From Clostridiales bacterium (lineage in GTDB: Bacteria; Bacillota; Clostridia; Oscillospirales; Oscillospiraceae): a DNA stretch of 57,211 bases. The notes under the pieces were generated by a model. The model was not told the origin of the DNA. It ran no database searches and was given only the letters and a program-made list of their open reading frames with translations. Positions 29,438-38,430 of this stretch are shown in pieces. The stretch is from assembly GCA_004558115.1 (NCBI GenBank), contig SFDT01000007.1, positions 1-57,211 on the forward strand, read 5' to 3'. How positions within the stretch are numbered: the stretch's first letter is position 1; each line of letters begins with the position of its first letter. The position numbers and the translations under genes are program-made.

Positions 29438-29800
29438 TTATTCAGCTACATGCTCCAGACCCTGGTCGATGATGGTCTTCACATGGTCGTCCGCCAGGGA
29501 GTAAAACACGGTCTTGCCCTCCCGACGGGCCTTCACCAGCCGCGCGTTTTTCAGCGCCCGCAGCTGGTGGGAGATGGCGGACTGGGTCATACCCAGCAGC
29601 GCCGCGATGTCGCACACGCACATCTCCGCCTCAAACAATACATACAGGATGCGGATGCGGGTGGAGTCGCCGAAAATGCGGAACAGCTCGCACAGGTCGT
29701 ACAGGGTGTCCTCCCCTGGCATCTCCCGGCGCACCTTTTCCACGATCTCCTCGTGGGCGTGGATAAAGTCGCAGCATTCGACATTGTAACGGTCTTCCAT
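29438..29800 (-). CDS. ArsR/SmtB-family metal sensor, CadC-like
   Basis: 120-residue winged-helix repressor. Cadmium/lead site Cys pairs are visible: N-terminal ECCDF (C9, C10) and EMCVCDIA on the recognition-domain helix (C61, C63), as in CadC. The C-terminal helix keeps Asp/His residues (DDHVKTIIDQGLEH) of the zinc site. SALIMTQ-type recognition helix: GMTQSAISHQLRAL. Metal binding should release it from the operator at 29818-29831. First gene of the efflux operon. Confidence 0.92.
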   Translation of the reverse strand: MEDRYNVECCDFIHAHEEIVEKVRREMPGEDTLYDLCELFRIFGDSTRIRILYVLFEAEMCVCDIAALLGMTQSAISHQLRALKNARLVKARREGKTVFYSLADDHVKTIIDQGLEHVAE

Positions 29801-29817
29801 GGCCCCTCCTTAACAAA

Positions 29818-29866
29818 TGAATGATTGTTCATATGTTCAGTATACGCATTGAGAGACATTTGTCAA
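29818..29866 (-). promoter_or_regulatory. Promoter and SmtB/CadC-type operator of the metal efflux operon
   Basis: Leftward -35 TTGACA (29861-29866), 16-bp spacer, -10 TATACT (29839-29844). Just downstream lies TGAACAATCATTCA (29818-29831, leftward reading), a good match to the SmtB-family operator. Repression at the start site is expected. Confidence 0.8.
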
Positions 29867-29945
29867 CCCTCTTTTGAAAAAAATGTGGAAAAGCGGAAAA
29901 AGCCATGGTACACTAGAGGGCAAATGTGAGAAATGAGGATGTTCC

Positions 29946-30374
29946 ATGACAGAGATCGAAGAGAGAATCCAGGAGCGGCAGAAGAAAAACGGCTTCATGC
30001 GGCACAATTTTATCGAGATGGAGTCCGTGGAGCGGGACCGGGCGGTGTTTCGCCTGACCATCCGGCCGGAGAGCAAAAACCCCTACGGCATGGTCCACGG
30101 CGGCGCCATCTATACCCTGGCGGACAACGCCACCGGCACCGCCGCCCACACGGACGGCCGGTACTATGTCACCCAGACCAGCGCCCTTCACTTCCTGCGC
30201 AACCAGTCGGAGGGCACCGTCCGGGCCACGGCCACCGTCCGCCACCGGGGGCGGTCCACGGTGCTGACGGCGGTGGACATCACCGGGGACGACGGCAGAC
30301 TCATCGCCACGGGGGAGTTCACCTTCTTCTGCGTGGACAAGGACATCATGGATGCCAAGGTGGAGAAAAAATAA
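29946..30374 (+). CDS. PaaI-type hotdog-fold thioesterase
   Basis: 142 residues, single hotdog domain. The PaaI pattern (NPYGMVHGGAIYTLADNATG) holds the catalytic region, and the later strands RATATVRHRGRSTV and GEFTFFCV are typical. It probably hydrolyses an acyl-CoA or aryl-CoA; the substrate is unknown. It is divergent from the metal operon and ends at a terminator. A TACACT hexamer about 30 nt upstream may be its -10. Confidence 0.88.
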   Translation: MTEIEERIQERQKKNGFMRHNFIEMESVERDRAVFRLTIRPESKNPYGMVHGGAIYTLADNATGTAAHTDGRYYVTQTSALHFLRNQSEGTVRATATVRHRGRSTVLTAVDITGDDGRLIATGEFTFFCVDKDIMDAKVEKK

Positions 30375-30377
30375 GGA

Positions 30378-30407
30378 AAAACCGGAGGACGAACGTCCTC
30401 CGGTTTT
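30378..30407. terminator. Bidirectional terminator
   Basis: Stem AAAACCGGAGGACG/CGTCCTCCGGTTTT between the convergent thioesterase and regulator genes. Confidence 0.8.
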
Positions 30408-30424
30408 CGTATGTCAGGAATGCC

Positions 30425-31771
30425 TTACAAACCGTCCGGGCCGGAGGTCTCCTCCTCCGACGGGATATCCGGCAAAACCAGCTTCATGACCCGGGCGGGG
30501 CGGCCCTTGCCGGTAGACCGCTTGCCCACGATGGTGACATAGCCCTCCTCCTCCAGCCGGGCGATGATGCGGTTGACGCTGCGGGGGGTGATGTTCAGCC
30601 GCTGGGCCAGTTCCTCGGAGGTCATGGTGTCGCCGTACTGGCGCAGGACCCGCTGGAGCTTTTCCAGGGTGTCGGTGCCCATTTGGAGCTTTTTGGCGAA
30701 AAAGGCCCGGGCCTGCTCCGCCGGCGGCAGCCCGTCATATTCCAGGGGCTCCGCCACCTGCTGTTCGTTTTCCACCAGGTAGGAGCTACCGGACCGGTCC
30801 GCCACGGCGTGGTTCAGGGCCATGTGGGCCCGGGACTTGGCCTCCAGCATGGAGTTGCCGATGCCGATGCCCAGCCAGATCTGATACTCCGGGGACCGCT
30901 GGCCGTATTGCAGCAGTCGGCAGTATTCCTTGTCCTTTAAAAACACGTTCATGAGCATAGTGCGGGTGGTGACGATGAAATAGTGGTCCAGGCCGTCGCC
31001 GAAGACGGCGGCCTCCATCCGCTGGGCCAGGGCGTACACCCGCTCCTTGAACTCGTTCTGATAGCGGACCTTCTCCCACTCCCGGAGGAACAGGTCGTGC
31101 TCGTCGTCAAAGAAATAGTTGAAGTTGATGGCAATGACCGCCAGCTTGCCCTGGTTTTCCCGGGCGGAGAGGTCCAGGATCTGGAGGTGGTGCACCTGCT
31201 CCTGCACCGCCTCATCCGAGGGGTAGATACGCACGCAGGGGATGCCCTCCGCCCGCAGGGGGTCCAGGATGTGCTGCATACTGGTAAAGCACACGGACAC
31301 CTCTCCCCGCAGGTAGCAGTCCCGGTGGAAATCCAACAGCTTTTTCTCAAAGGCGGGGTCCTCAAAGTCGAAGGGAGCCCGGTGGATCTCCGCCCCGTGG
31401 ATGCCGGCGCTCTCCAGCACCCGGTTTAGAAGGTCCGGCTCGTAGCGGTCCACGCTGATGGCTTTCAAATCGCTGCGGTAAAGGGTCATGGCCTCCAGAA
31501 AGGCCTGGAGAACGGAGGTGCGGTTGTGGGGCAGAAAGCTCCAGGGGATAGTGGGCGTCACCCGGTTGCGGGCGTAGGCGTAGTTGGTGGGGCCGGTGAA
31601 CAAAAGGCCGTCCACCTCCCGGTCCGCCTGCAATTCCGCGGCCATGTCCCCGGACTGCTCGTAAAAGTCCGAGCAATGGTAGAGAAACTGGATGTCCGGC
31701 AGCTCCCGCTCCGCCACACGGCGGACCACATTCACCGTAATTTCCGGTCCAATCACACCAATTTTCATCAC
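30425..31771 (-). CDS. Large multi-domain transcriptional regulator
   Basis: 448 residues. The N-terminal 200 resemble a Rossmann-like sensor domain (MKIGVIGPEITVNVV; later DGLLFTGPTNYAYA). The middle (about 200-335) looks like a degenerate GGDEF/cyclase-type fold ending GIGIGNSMLEAKSRAHMALNHA. The C-terminus has a winged helix (MTSEELAQRLNITPRSVNRIIARLEEEGYV) with a basic wing. I cannot name the family. It is divergent from the peptidase-transporter operon and probably controls it. The first ATG is followed directly by another. Confidence 0.8.
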   Translation of the reverse strand: MMKIGVIGPEITVNVVRRVAERELPDIQFLYHCSDFYEQSGDMAAELQADREVDGLLFTGPTNYAYARNRVTPTIPWSFLPHNRTSVLQAFLEAMTLYRSDLKAISVDRYEPDLLNRVLESAGIHGAEIHRAPFDFEDPAFEKKLLDFHRDCYLRGEVSVCFTSMQHILDPLRAEGIPCVRIYPSDEAVQEQVHHLQILDLSARENQGKLAVIAINFNYFFDDEHDLFLREWEKVRYQNEFKERVYALAQRMEAAVFGDGLDHYFIVTTRTMLMNVFLKDKEYCRLLQYGQRSPEYQIWLGIGIGNSMLEAKSRAHMALNHAVADRSGSSYLVENEQQVAEPLEYDGLPPAEQARAFFAKKLQMGTDTLEKLQRVLRQYGDTMTSEELAQRLNITPRSVNRIIARLEEEGYVTIVGKRSTGKGRPARVMKLVLPDIPSEEETSGPDGL

Positions 31772-31929
31772 AAAATTCTCCGTTTCGACAATTTAAGACA
31801 TGAAAAATAATTTCGGACATTATTTTACACCTATTAAAGACAGGGTGCAAGTGATACCTTTGAAAATAAATTGGTTCACTTATTTAAAGCAGTACCCCGT
31901 GACATCCCAAACCCAGAGGAGGGAAACCC
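31772..31929. promoter_or_regulatory. Divergent regulatory region between regulator and peptidase operon
   Basis: 158-bp AT-rich gap in otherwise GC-rich DNA. It has a loose direct repeat (TTTCGACAATTT and TTTCGGACATTATTT) that could be regulator sites. GAGGAGGG gives the peptidase ribosome site. Confidence 0.4.
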
Positions 31930-33057
31930 ATGAAAAACGAAAGAATGTACAACGAGCTGATCGAGCTGCTGACCACGGACTCCGCTGCCGGCAAGGAAAA
32001 CGCCATTGCCGACAAGCTGACGGAGAAGATGGAGGCCCTGGGCTTCACCGTAACCATGGACAACGCCGGTGAGACCTTCGGCGGCGAGTGCGGCAACGTC
32101 ATCGCCGTGCGGGAGGGCGAGCTGAAAGGCTCTTTGTTCCTCAGCTCCCATATGGACCGCGTCCCCAACGGCCTGGGCATCAAGCCCGTGGAAAAGGACG
32201 GCGTGCTGTACTCTGACGGCACCACCATCCTGGCCGCTGATGACATCTCCGGCGTGTGCGCCATTTTGGAGGGTCTGCGGCAGGTCCTGGCCGCCGGAAC
32301 GCCCCTGCCCCGCATTGAGGTGGTGTTCTCCGTGGCGGAGGAGACCGGCCTCTTCGGCGCCAAGGCGCTGGACATGTCCCAGATCCAGTCCCGCGTGGGT
32401 TATATTTTTGACTCCCCCGGCGGCATCGGCCGCTTCGTCAACGGCGCTCCCGGCATGTTCCACCTGAATGTGCAGATCACCGGCCGTCCCGCCCACGCCG
32501 GCAACGAGCCGGAAAAGGGCATCGACGCCGCCAAGATCATGTGCGACATGCTCTCCACCCTGAAGCAGGGCCGCCTGGACGAGATGTCCACCGCCAACTT
32601 CCCCATGCTCTCCACCACCTCCACCGCCCGCAACGTGGTGTGCGACGGCGCCTCCTTCAAGGGCGAGGCCCGCAGCCGCGATTTCCAGCGCCTGGTGGAT
32701 TATGTGGCCTATTTCGAGGACCACTGCAAGAAGGTCGCCGCCGAGCACGGCGCCGGCATCCAAGTGGAGAAGATCGAAAACTTCCTGCCCTTCGCCATTC
32801 CCGAGGAGGACGAGGCCCTGGTGGTGGCGAGAGCCGCCTGCGAGAAGCTGGGCCTGAACTACCGGGCCGAGGTGGGCGGCGGCGGTATGGACGCCAACAT
32901 CTACAACAACAAGGGGATGGCCACCGTAGGTGTCGCCACCGGCTATACGAAGAACCATACCAAAAATGAGCAGCTGGTCCTGGAGGACTTCTTTAAGTCC
33001 GGCGAGCTGGCTCAGGTCCTCATCGAGACTTTCGCGGCACGCTGCGAGTCTAAATAA
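31930..33057 (+). CDS. M20-family metallopeptidase, PepT-like
   Basis: 375 residues, two-zinc aminopeptidase fold. Metal and catalytic residues are in SSHMDRV, ADDISG (bridging Asp), VAEETGLFG (catalytic Glu pair) and the C-terminal KNHTKNE His. It should cleave short peptides or acylated amino acids in the cytoplasm. The dimerisation lid is present (GRPAHAGNEPEKGIDA). SD GAGGAGGG. It heads an operon with two transporters, so the cluster likely imports and cleaves, or cleaves and exports, one substrate class. Confidence 0.88.
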   Translation: MKNERMYNELIELLTTDSAAGKENAIADKLTEKMEALGFTVTMDNAGETFGGECGNVIAVREGELKGSLFLSSHMDRVPNGLGIKPVEKDGVLYSDGTTILAADDISGVCAILEGLRQVLAAGTPLPRIEVVFSVAEETGLFGAKALDMSQIQSRVGYIFDSPGGIGRFVNGAPGMFHLNVQITGRPAHAGNEPEKGIDAAKIMCDMLSTLKQGRLDEMSTANFPMLSTTSTARNVVCDGASFKGEARSRDFQRLVDYVAYFEDHCKKVAAEHGAGIQVEKIENFLPFAIPEEDEALVVARAACEKLGLNYRAEVGGGGMDANIYNNKGMATVGVATGYTKNHTKNEQLVLEDFFKSGELAQVLIETFAARCESK

Positions 33058-33090
33058 ATCTGTGTGTGTATAAATTAGGAGGTATCTGAT

Positions 33091-34308
33091 ATGGAATTGA
33101 CACAATATCAGGCAGTATTTATGATCTTGCTGATCTTCTTCCTGGGCGACCTGGTGGGCGCTCTCACGAAGGCCAAGATCTCTTCCATGTTCGTCATCAT
33201 GATGGGCTTCCTGGTCCTGTTCCTGACCGGCATCTATCCTGCTGACATCATGACCACCGCCGGCTTCGCCGGTGTGGCTTCCCTGGGCCAGTATTTCCTG
33301 CTGTTCAACATGGGCACGTCCGTGGATCTGCCCACGCTGCGCCGTGAGTGGCGCACCGTGGTGGGCGCCATCATCGGCATGGCCGCCGCCATCGTGGGCT
33401 GCTGCGTGGCCATCCCCGTCATCGGCAAGGACTTCGCCCTGGCTGCCGCTCCCGTCGTCAACGGCGGTATCGTGGCCACCACCACCATGGTCCAGGCCTG
33501 CGACGAAAAGGGTCTGGCTGCCGCCGCCGCCCTGGCCACCTTCATCTATGCCGTCCAGAAGTTCGTGGGCACCCTGCCCGCCTCCAACTGCGGCCTGAGC
33601 GTGGCCAACGATCTGGTGGCTGACCTGCGCGCCAAGCACGCCGCCGACCCCAATTACAGCTGGTATGCCGAGCAGACCAGCAAGTCCAGCACCGGCTCCG
33701 CCAAGGAGCCCCTGTGGAAGGGCATCAAGAAGTACTACACCACTTTCATCTGCCTGGCCATCGGCGCCACCGCCATCGTTCTGGCCCAGATGCTCGCCAA
33801 GGTCTTCAAGGCCACTCCCCTGAGCTTTATCAACATGTCCATCCTGTGCATGGTCTTCGGCATCACCGCCCGCAACACCGGACTGGTGCCTCCCAACATC
33901 ATGCGTGACCAGGCCAAGGCCAACGGCTTCTTCTCCTTCCTGTCCCTGTGCACCATCATCCCCTCCCTGGCGAAGATCGACGTGTCCATGCTGCCCTCCA
34001 TCGGCTTTGCCACCGTGGTCATCTTCGTCCTGGTCATGGTCTTCACCTTCATCACCTTCATGCTGACTCCCGCCTGGAAGGTCGTGGGCAGCAAGAAGCT
34101 GGCCATCGGTATCGCCATGTGCCAGATGATCGGCTATCCCGGCACCGAGCTCATCGCCACCGAGATCACCAACGCCGTTGCCCAGACCGATGAAGAGCGT
34201 GACGCCGTCACCGCCCGCATCCAGACCGCCTACGTCATCTCCGGCTTCACTTCTGTCACCATCCTGTCCGTGGTCATCGCCGGTATCCTGGCTGGCTTCA
34301 TCGGCTGA
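33091..34308 (+). CDS. Multi-pass membrane transporter, family uncertain
   Basis: 405 residues with about ten hydrophobic helices. Two Gly/Ala-rich stretches (VVNGGIVATTTMVQA near residue 125 and TARNTGLVPPN near 265) look like re-entrant or substrate loops, somewhat like the sodium/glutamate symporter class; I am not sure of the family. A hydrophilic loop (about 185-210) lies mid-protein. SD TAGGAGG. It sits between the peptidase and an auxin-efflux-type carrier, so a peptide-derived or amino-acid-like substrate is inferred. Confidence 0.75.
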   Translation: MELTQYQAVFMILLIFFLGDLVGALTKAKISSMFVIMMGFLVLFLTGIYPADIMTTAGFAGVASLGQYFLLFNMGTSVDLPTLRREWRTVVGAIIGMAAAIVGCCVAIPVIGKDFALAAAPVVNGGIVATTTMVQACDEKGLAAAAALATFIYAVQKFVGTLPASNCGLSVANDLVADLRAKHAADPNYSWYAEQTSKSSTGSAKEPLWKGIKKYYTTFICLAIGATAIVLAQMLAKVFKATPLSFINMSILCMVFGITARNTGLVPPNIMRDQAKANGFFSFLSLCTIIPSLAKIDVSMLPSIGFATVVIFVLVMVFTFITFMLTPAWKVVGSKKLAIGIAMCQMIGYPGTELIATEITNAVAQTDEERDAVTARIQTAYVISGFTSVTILSVVIAGILAGFIG

Positions 34309-34316
34309 GAGAGACC

Positions 34317-35225
34317 ATGCTGATTTTGATCCTGCTGAGGCAGATCGCCATTATGGCGCTGCTGATGGCGGTGGGTATCTACCTGAGCCGGAAGGGTTTC
34401 CTCTCCCCTCAGGGAACGAAAGACCTGGGCGCCATCCTGCTGCGGATCATCATCCCCTGCGTCATTGTCAAATCGTATATCACCACATACTCCCGGGAGC
34501 GCCTGCTTGAGCTGGCGCTCTCGGCAGGTTTGGCCCTGGTGGCCTTTATTCTGGCCATGGGCATCGCCTATCTGGTGTACGGCAAGCGCCGCCGCATCGA
34601 AAACTTCGCCTCCGCCTTCTGCAACGCCGGCTTCATCGGCATCCCCCTGGCCCAGGCGGTCATCGGCGACGAGGGTGTTTTCTACATGGCGGCCTCCGTG
34701 GCCCTCTTAAACCTGTTCCAGTGGACGTACGGTGTATACATCATGACAGACCGGCGGGATTCGATCTCCGCCAAGACCATTGCCAAAAACCCGGTGGTCA
34801 TCGCCATCGTCATCGGCATCGCGCTGTTCCTCAGCCGCCTGCCGGTGCCGGGCATCGTGACCAGCACCCTGGGCTACATCGCCGGCATGAACACCCCGGT
34901 GGCCATGATCCTCATGGGCACCTACATGGCCAAGCTCCCCTGGCGGAAGCTGCTGGACAAGCGGGCTTACGGCTGTGTGCTGCTGCGGCTGGTGGTCATC
35001 CCCGCCGTGGTGCTGGCGGTGTTCTGGGCGCTGCCCATCACCAACCAGAACGTGGCCCTGGCCGCCTATCTGGCCGCCGCCACCCCCGTGGGCGCTAACA
35101 TCTGCGTGTTCGCCCAGCAGTATGACTGCGACTACGAGTTCAGCGTGGTTACCGTGTGCCTGAGCACTGTGCTGTCCATCGTCACAGTGCCCCTCATGGT
35201 ATCCCTGGCCCAGATGGTCATCTGA
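34317..35225 (+). CDS. AEC (auxin efflux carrier) family transporter
   Basis: 302 residues with about ten helices in two inverted halves. The N-terminal half has the family pattern ASAFCNAGFIGIPLAQAVIG; the C-terminal half has the matching AAATPVGANICVFAQQY. Bacterial members move small organic acids such as malate. It starts 8 nt after the previous stop with a weak ribosome site, suggesting coupling, and ends at a terminator. Confidence 0.88.
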   Translation: MLILILLRQIAIMALLMAVGIYLSRKGFLSPQGTKDLGAILLRIIIPCVIVKSYITTYSRERLLELALSAGLALVAFILAMGIAYLVYGKRRRIENFASAFCNAGFIGIPLAQAVIGDEGVFYMAASVALLNLFQWTYGVYIMTDRRDSISAKTIAKNPVVIAIVIGIALFLSRLPVPGIVTSTLGYIAGMNTPVAMILMGTYMAKLPWRKLLDKRAYGCVLLRLVVIPAVVLAVFWALPITNQNVALAAYLAAATPVGANICVFAQQYDCDYEFSVVTVCLSTVLSIVTVPLMVSLAQMVI

Positions 35226-35230
35226 ATGTA

Positions 35231-35269
35231 AAAAAACTCCCCGAATGCATTGCATTCGGGGAGTTTTTT
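35231..35269. terminator. Bidirectional terminator
   Basis: 19-bp arms (35231-35249 with 35251-35269) between the convergent AEC and histidine kinase genes. Confidence 0.85.
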
Positions 35270-35271
35270 GC

Positions 35272-36504
35272 TTATTTTTTCAGCAGCGGCATGGTAAAAA
35301 TGAAGCGGGTGGAGGCGGCGTCGCTCTCCGCCTTCAGGGTGCCCTTGTGCTCGACGGCGATGGCGGCGGCAATGGGCAGCCCCAGGCCGAAGCCGCTCTG
35401 CTCCCCCCGGGAGGCGTCCGCCCGGTAAAACCGTTCGAACAAGCGCCGCAGCTGCTCCGGCGGAATGGGGTCGCCGGGGTTGGAAACCGTCAGCCGGGCC
35501 TGCCGGTCCGTCTTTTGCAGGGTCAGGGTGATGGTGCCCGCCGCCGCGCCGTACTTGATGGCGTTGTCCAGCAGCACGGAGACCACCTGCCGCAGCTTGT
35601 CCCGGTCTCCCAGGACCTCCACATCCTCCGCGATGTGGGATTCCAGCGTCTTCCCCGCCTCAAAGGCTACCGGCTCAAAGGCCAGGGCGCAGTCCTCCGC
35701 CGCGGTGGAAAGGCTTATCTCCGACAGGACGGCGGTCTGCACGGCGTTGTCCGCCCGGGCCAGGGTCAGCATTTCCTCCACCAGGGATCTCATCCGCTGG
35801 GCCTCGGAGTGGATGTTGTCCGCCCAGCGGGCGGGCTTGTCCGTCAGCGGGGAGGCCTCCAGCAGCTCCGCGTTGGAGAGGATGACGGTCAGGGGCGTTT
35901 TCAGCTCATGGGAGGCATCGGACAAAAACTGGCGCTGCTGGCGCCAGGCCCGCTCCACCGGGGCCGTGGCCCAGCGGGACAGCACCACCGCCGCACCCAG
36001 CAGCAGCAAAAGCGCCCCCAGGGCGATGAGCAGGTATGCCCCCATGAGCCGCCGGAGCATGGCCATCTCCATGGACATGTCCACGAACGCGATCTTCTGG
36101 TAAAGGCCGTTGTCCTGCCGCAGATAGCGCAGCTGGTACGTGCCGATGGTCCCCTCCTGGGCATCCTGGGCCAGGCACTCCGTCAGAATGGAGCGCAGGG
36201 CTTCCGTATTTTCCAGGTCGGAATAGGTGCCGCCGGTGACATAGACGGTATCCCCCCAGACATTGACGGTGAAATACGGCAGCAGCACCCGCTCGCCGCC
36301 GATGTTGATGCTGGCGTCCGGCCGGGAGGGTGCGCCGATGAAGGGATTGCCGTCCTCCTGAAGCACCCGGTGGAGCACCTGGCGGCTGAGACTCTCCATA
36401 TTGCGGGCCGCCGTCACATATACGGAGGAAAACACCACCGCCAGCACCACGGATACCAATGCCATACAAATGGCCACAAATTTTAAACGCAGCCTGCGGA
36501 TCAT
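35272..36504 (-). CDS. Two-component sensor histidine kinase
   Basis: 410-residue membrane kinase. Helices at about residues 8-30 and 153-177 flank an extracytoplasmic sensor domain. Phospho-acceptor His199 is in SDASHELKTPLT. The ATPase has N-box LLDNAIKYG, F-box LFERFYRAD and G-box GFGLGLPIA. Partner of the response regulator encoded 67 nt upstream. The signal is unknown. Confidence 0.94.
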   Translation of the reverse strand: MIRRLRLKFVAICMALVSVVLAVVFSSVYVTAARNMESLSRQVLHRVLQEDGNPFIGAPSRPDASINIGGERVLLPYFTVNVWGDTVYVTGGTYSDLENTEALRSILTECLAQDAQEGTIGTYQLRYLRQDNGLYQKIAFVDMSMEMAMLRRLMGAYLLIALGALLLLLGAAVVLSRWATAPVERAWRQQRQFLSDASHELKTPLTVILSNAELLEASPLTDKPARWADNIHSEAQRMRSLVEEMLTLARADNAVQTAVLSEISLSTAAEDCALAFEPVAFEAGKTLESHIAEDVEVLGDRDKLRQVVSVLLDNAIKYGAAAGTITLTLQKTDRQARLTVSNPGDPIPPEQLRRLFERFYRADASRGEQSGFGLGLPIAAAIAVEHKGTLKAESDAASTRFIFTMPLLKK

Positions 36505-36517
36505 GGCAAAGCCCCCT

Positions 36518-36567
36518 GTTGAAAACCTTGTTGAAAAAGTGGATAAACCCGTGGAAAATGTGGAAAA
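36518..36567. repeat. Array of DnaA-box-like nonamers between regulator and kinase
   Basis: Five related nonamers in the same orientation: TGTTGAAAA (36518), TGTTGAAAA (36530), AGTGGATAA (36538), CGTGGAAAA (36550) and TGTGGAAAA (36559). The last is identical to the oriC boxes at 13940 and, reversed, 14063. Confidence 0.6.
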
Positions 36568-36571
36568 CAGC

Positions 36572-37252
36572 TTAGGACGCCGGATATTCCAGGCAATAGC
36601 CCACCATGCGGATGGTGCGGATCTTCACCTGGGAGCGCAGGTGCTCCAGCTTCCGCCGCAGGAAGGATACGTACACTTCCACATTGTTGTCCTCGGCGTC
36701 GGATTCGTAGCCCCAGATCTTCACCAGCAGGTTTTCCTTGGTGATGACCTGCTTTTGATTCAGCATGAACAGTTCCATCATGTCGAATTCCTTGCGGCTG
36801 AGGCGGACGCTCCGGTCTCCGCAGGAGAGGGTGAAGCTGCTTTTGTCCAGGGACAGGTCCCCGCAGGAGAGGATGTCCGTGTTCCGAAGCTCCGGCTGCC
36901 GCCGGGTCAGGGCCCGGACGCAGGCCATGAGCTCCCGGGGCTCGAAGGGCTTGGTCAGGTAATAGTCGGCGCCCCGGTCCAATCCCTCCACCCGGTCGGA
37001 GAGCTCGGACCGGGCCGTGAGCATGAGGACCGGCGTGGCCTCGCCGGCCTCCCGCAGCTTCCGCAGCACCGTGAAGCCGTCCATTTTGGGCAGCATCACA
37101 TCCAGGATGATGACGTCGTAAATACCGGTGAGGGCCTCGTCCAGGCCGGCTTCCCCGTCGTGGCGGACGTCGGCGGTATAGCCGTTCAGCTCCAGCAGGT
37201 CCTGGAGGGTGGCGGCCAGGCGGACCTCGTCCTCAATGACCAGTACGCGCAT
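36572..37252 (-). CDS. OmpR/PhoB-type response regulator
   Basis: 226 residues. The receiver domain has the acidic pair IEDE and phospho-acceptor Asp51 (ILDVMLPKMDG), with Thr and Lys at LTARSE and YLTKPF. The C-terminal winged helix (LSRKEFDMMELFMLN and VYVSFLRRKLEH) binds DNA. ATG 37252 follows GGAGGTG. Order on this strand is DUF4340 protein, regulator, kinase, with short gaps, so one transcript is likely. Confidence 0.95.
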   Translation of the reverse strand: MRVLVIEDEVRLAATLQDLLELNGYTADVRHDGEAGLDEALTGIYDVIILDVMLPKMDGFTVLRKLREAGEATPVLMLTARSELSDRVEGLDRGADYYLTKPFEPRELMACVRALTRRQPELRNTDILSCGDLSLDKSSFTLSCGDRSVRLSRKEFDMMELFMLNQKQVITKENLLVKIWGYESDAEDNNVEVYVSFLRRKLEHLRSQVKIRTIRMVGYCLEYPAS

Positions 37253-37280
37253 GAGAAATGCACCTCCGTGAATGGGGGCC

Positions 37281-38279
37281 TCAGCCCTCCAGGCCGCCGG
37301 CCGCGATGGCCAGAAGATGGGTGAGGCTGTCGGCCGTTGCTTCATAAATGGTGGGATCGCCGCCCAGGCGGATGTAGCGGCCGCTGCCGTCCAGAGACTG
37401 GGCGCCCACGGTCAGGAAAAAGGTCTGCTCCGCGCCGCCCTCCGTGCTGTATACCGCCTCCATCTGGGCGGCGGGGGCGTCAAAGCCGCACAGGGACACG
37501 GCCTCGTCCGTGGGCTGATAGTCCACGCAGCGGGTGAGGGTCAGCATTTCCAGCTCTCCCAGCAGGCCCTGGACGGCGGGGGCGTCGGTGACGTTGGCAC
37601 CGCCGGAGCGCCAGGTGGCCTCGTCGCTGCCCTCCGCCCGCTGGGCGGTGAGGACCGTGGGCACCTCCCCGTCAAAGATGATGGACACCAGCGTTTTGCC
37701 GGTGAGGGCCGGCAGCACCGGCAGCTCCATCATGCTGTAAATGGGGACGGCCATTTTTTCCACCAGGGCGCCGTCATAGATGTACACGGTGGATTCGTCG
37801 CCGTTTTTCAGGGCGTAGTAGCTGGTGCCGTCGGTGGTGGTCTTGCCGAAGGTCAGGGTCGTGGTGGCGCCGCCGGCGTCCGTGACAGTGAGATAGGCCT
37901 GGGGGTCATCCAGCTGATAGGACTCCATGGTGCCCTCCGGCACCAGGGTCTGCTGGGGCTTCAGGCCCGCCACAAGGCCGCAGATCTCCGTGACGGTGCT
38001 GTCATCCAGGGGGAAGTCCGGGTCGTCGGCCCAGGTCCAGCGGTCTGTCTCCGGGTCCACGGTGAAGGAGAGGGTCGTGTCTCCGTTGCTGTATGCCAGG
38101 GCGGTGTAAGGATGCTGGGTGGCGGTGATGGCGTTCTGGCCGCTTTCCGCGGCGCTGGCCAGCGTCTGCCGGTACTGGTGGTAGCGGAAGCCCGCCGCCA
38201 GCAGAACGGCCACTACCAGAATGCCCAGAACCATCGAAAGAAAGGCGATGAGCCGCCTCTGTCTCCAATCCATATCCAT
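37281..38279 (-). CDS. DUF4340 membrane-anchored protein
   Basis: 332 residues. One N-terminal membrane helix (about residues 11-31) anchors an extracytoplasmic beta-rich domain with the DUF4340 repeat style (WTWADDPDFPLDD, LTVTDAGGATTTLTFGK, YIYDGALVEKM). Related proteins often sit beside gliding-type ABC transporters, but here the neighbours are a two-component system. It may be a sensor accessory protein or an output target. SD GGAGGAG. Confidence 0.85.
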   Translation of the reverse strand: MDMDWRQRRLIAFLSMVLGILVVAVLLAAGFRYHQYRQTLASAAESGQNAITATQHPYTALAYSNGDTTLSFTVDPETDRWTWADDPDFPLDDSTVTEICGLVAGLKPQQTLVPEGTMESYQLDDPQAYLTVTDAGGATTTLTFGKTTTDGTSYYALKNGDESTVYIYDGALVEKMAVPIYSMMELPVLPALTGKTLVSIIFDGEVPTVLTAQRAEGSDEATWRSGGANVTDAPAVQGLLGELEMLTLTRCVDYQPTDEAVSLCGFDAPAAQMEAVYSTEGGAEQTFFLTVGAQSLDGSGRYIRLGGDPTIYEATADSLTHLLAIAAGGLEG

Positions 38280-38430
38280 AAAGGGGAACTCCTCCTGTTG
38301 TGATATATGGAGGATTATATCACAACCCTCCGCCGCAGGATAGCGTTTATTATGAACGTTTCAGCTGAAATCCACCTGAAAGCCTCTCCCGGCGGGCAAA
38401 GCGCCGTTCAGAAACCGAAAAAAACCGGGG

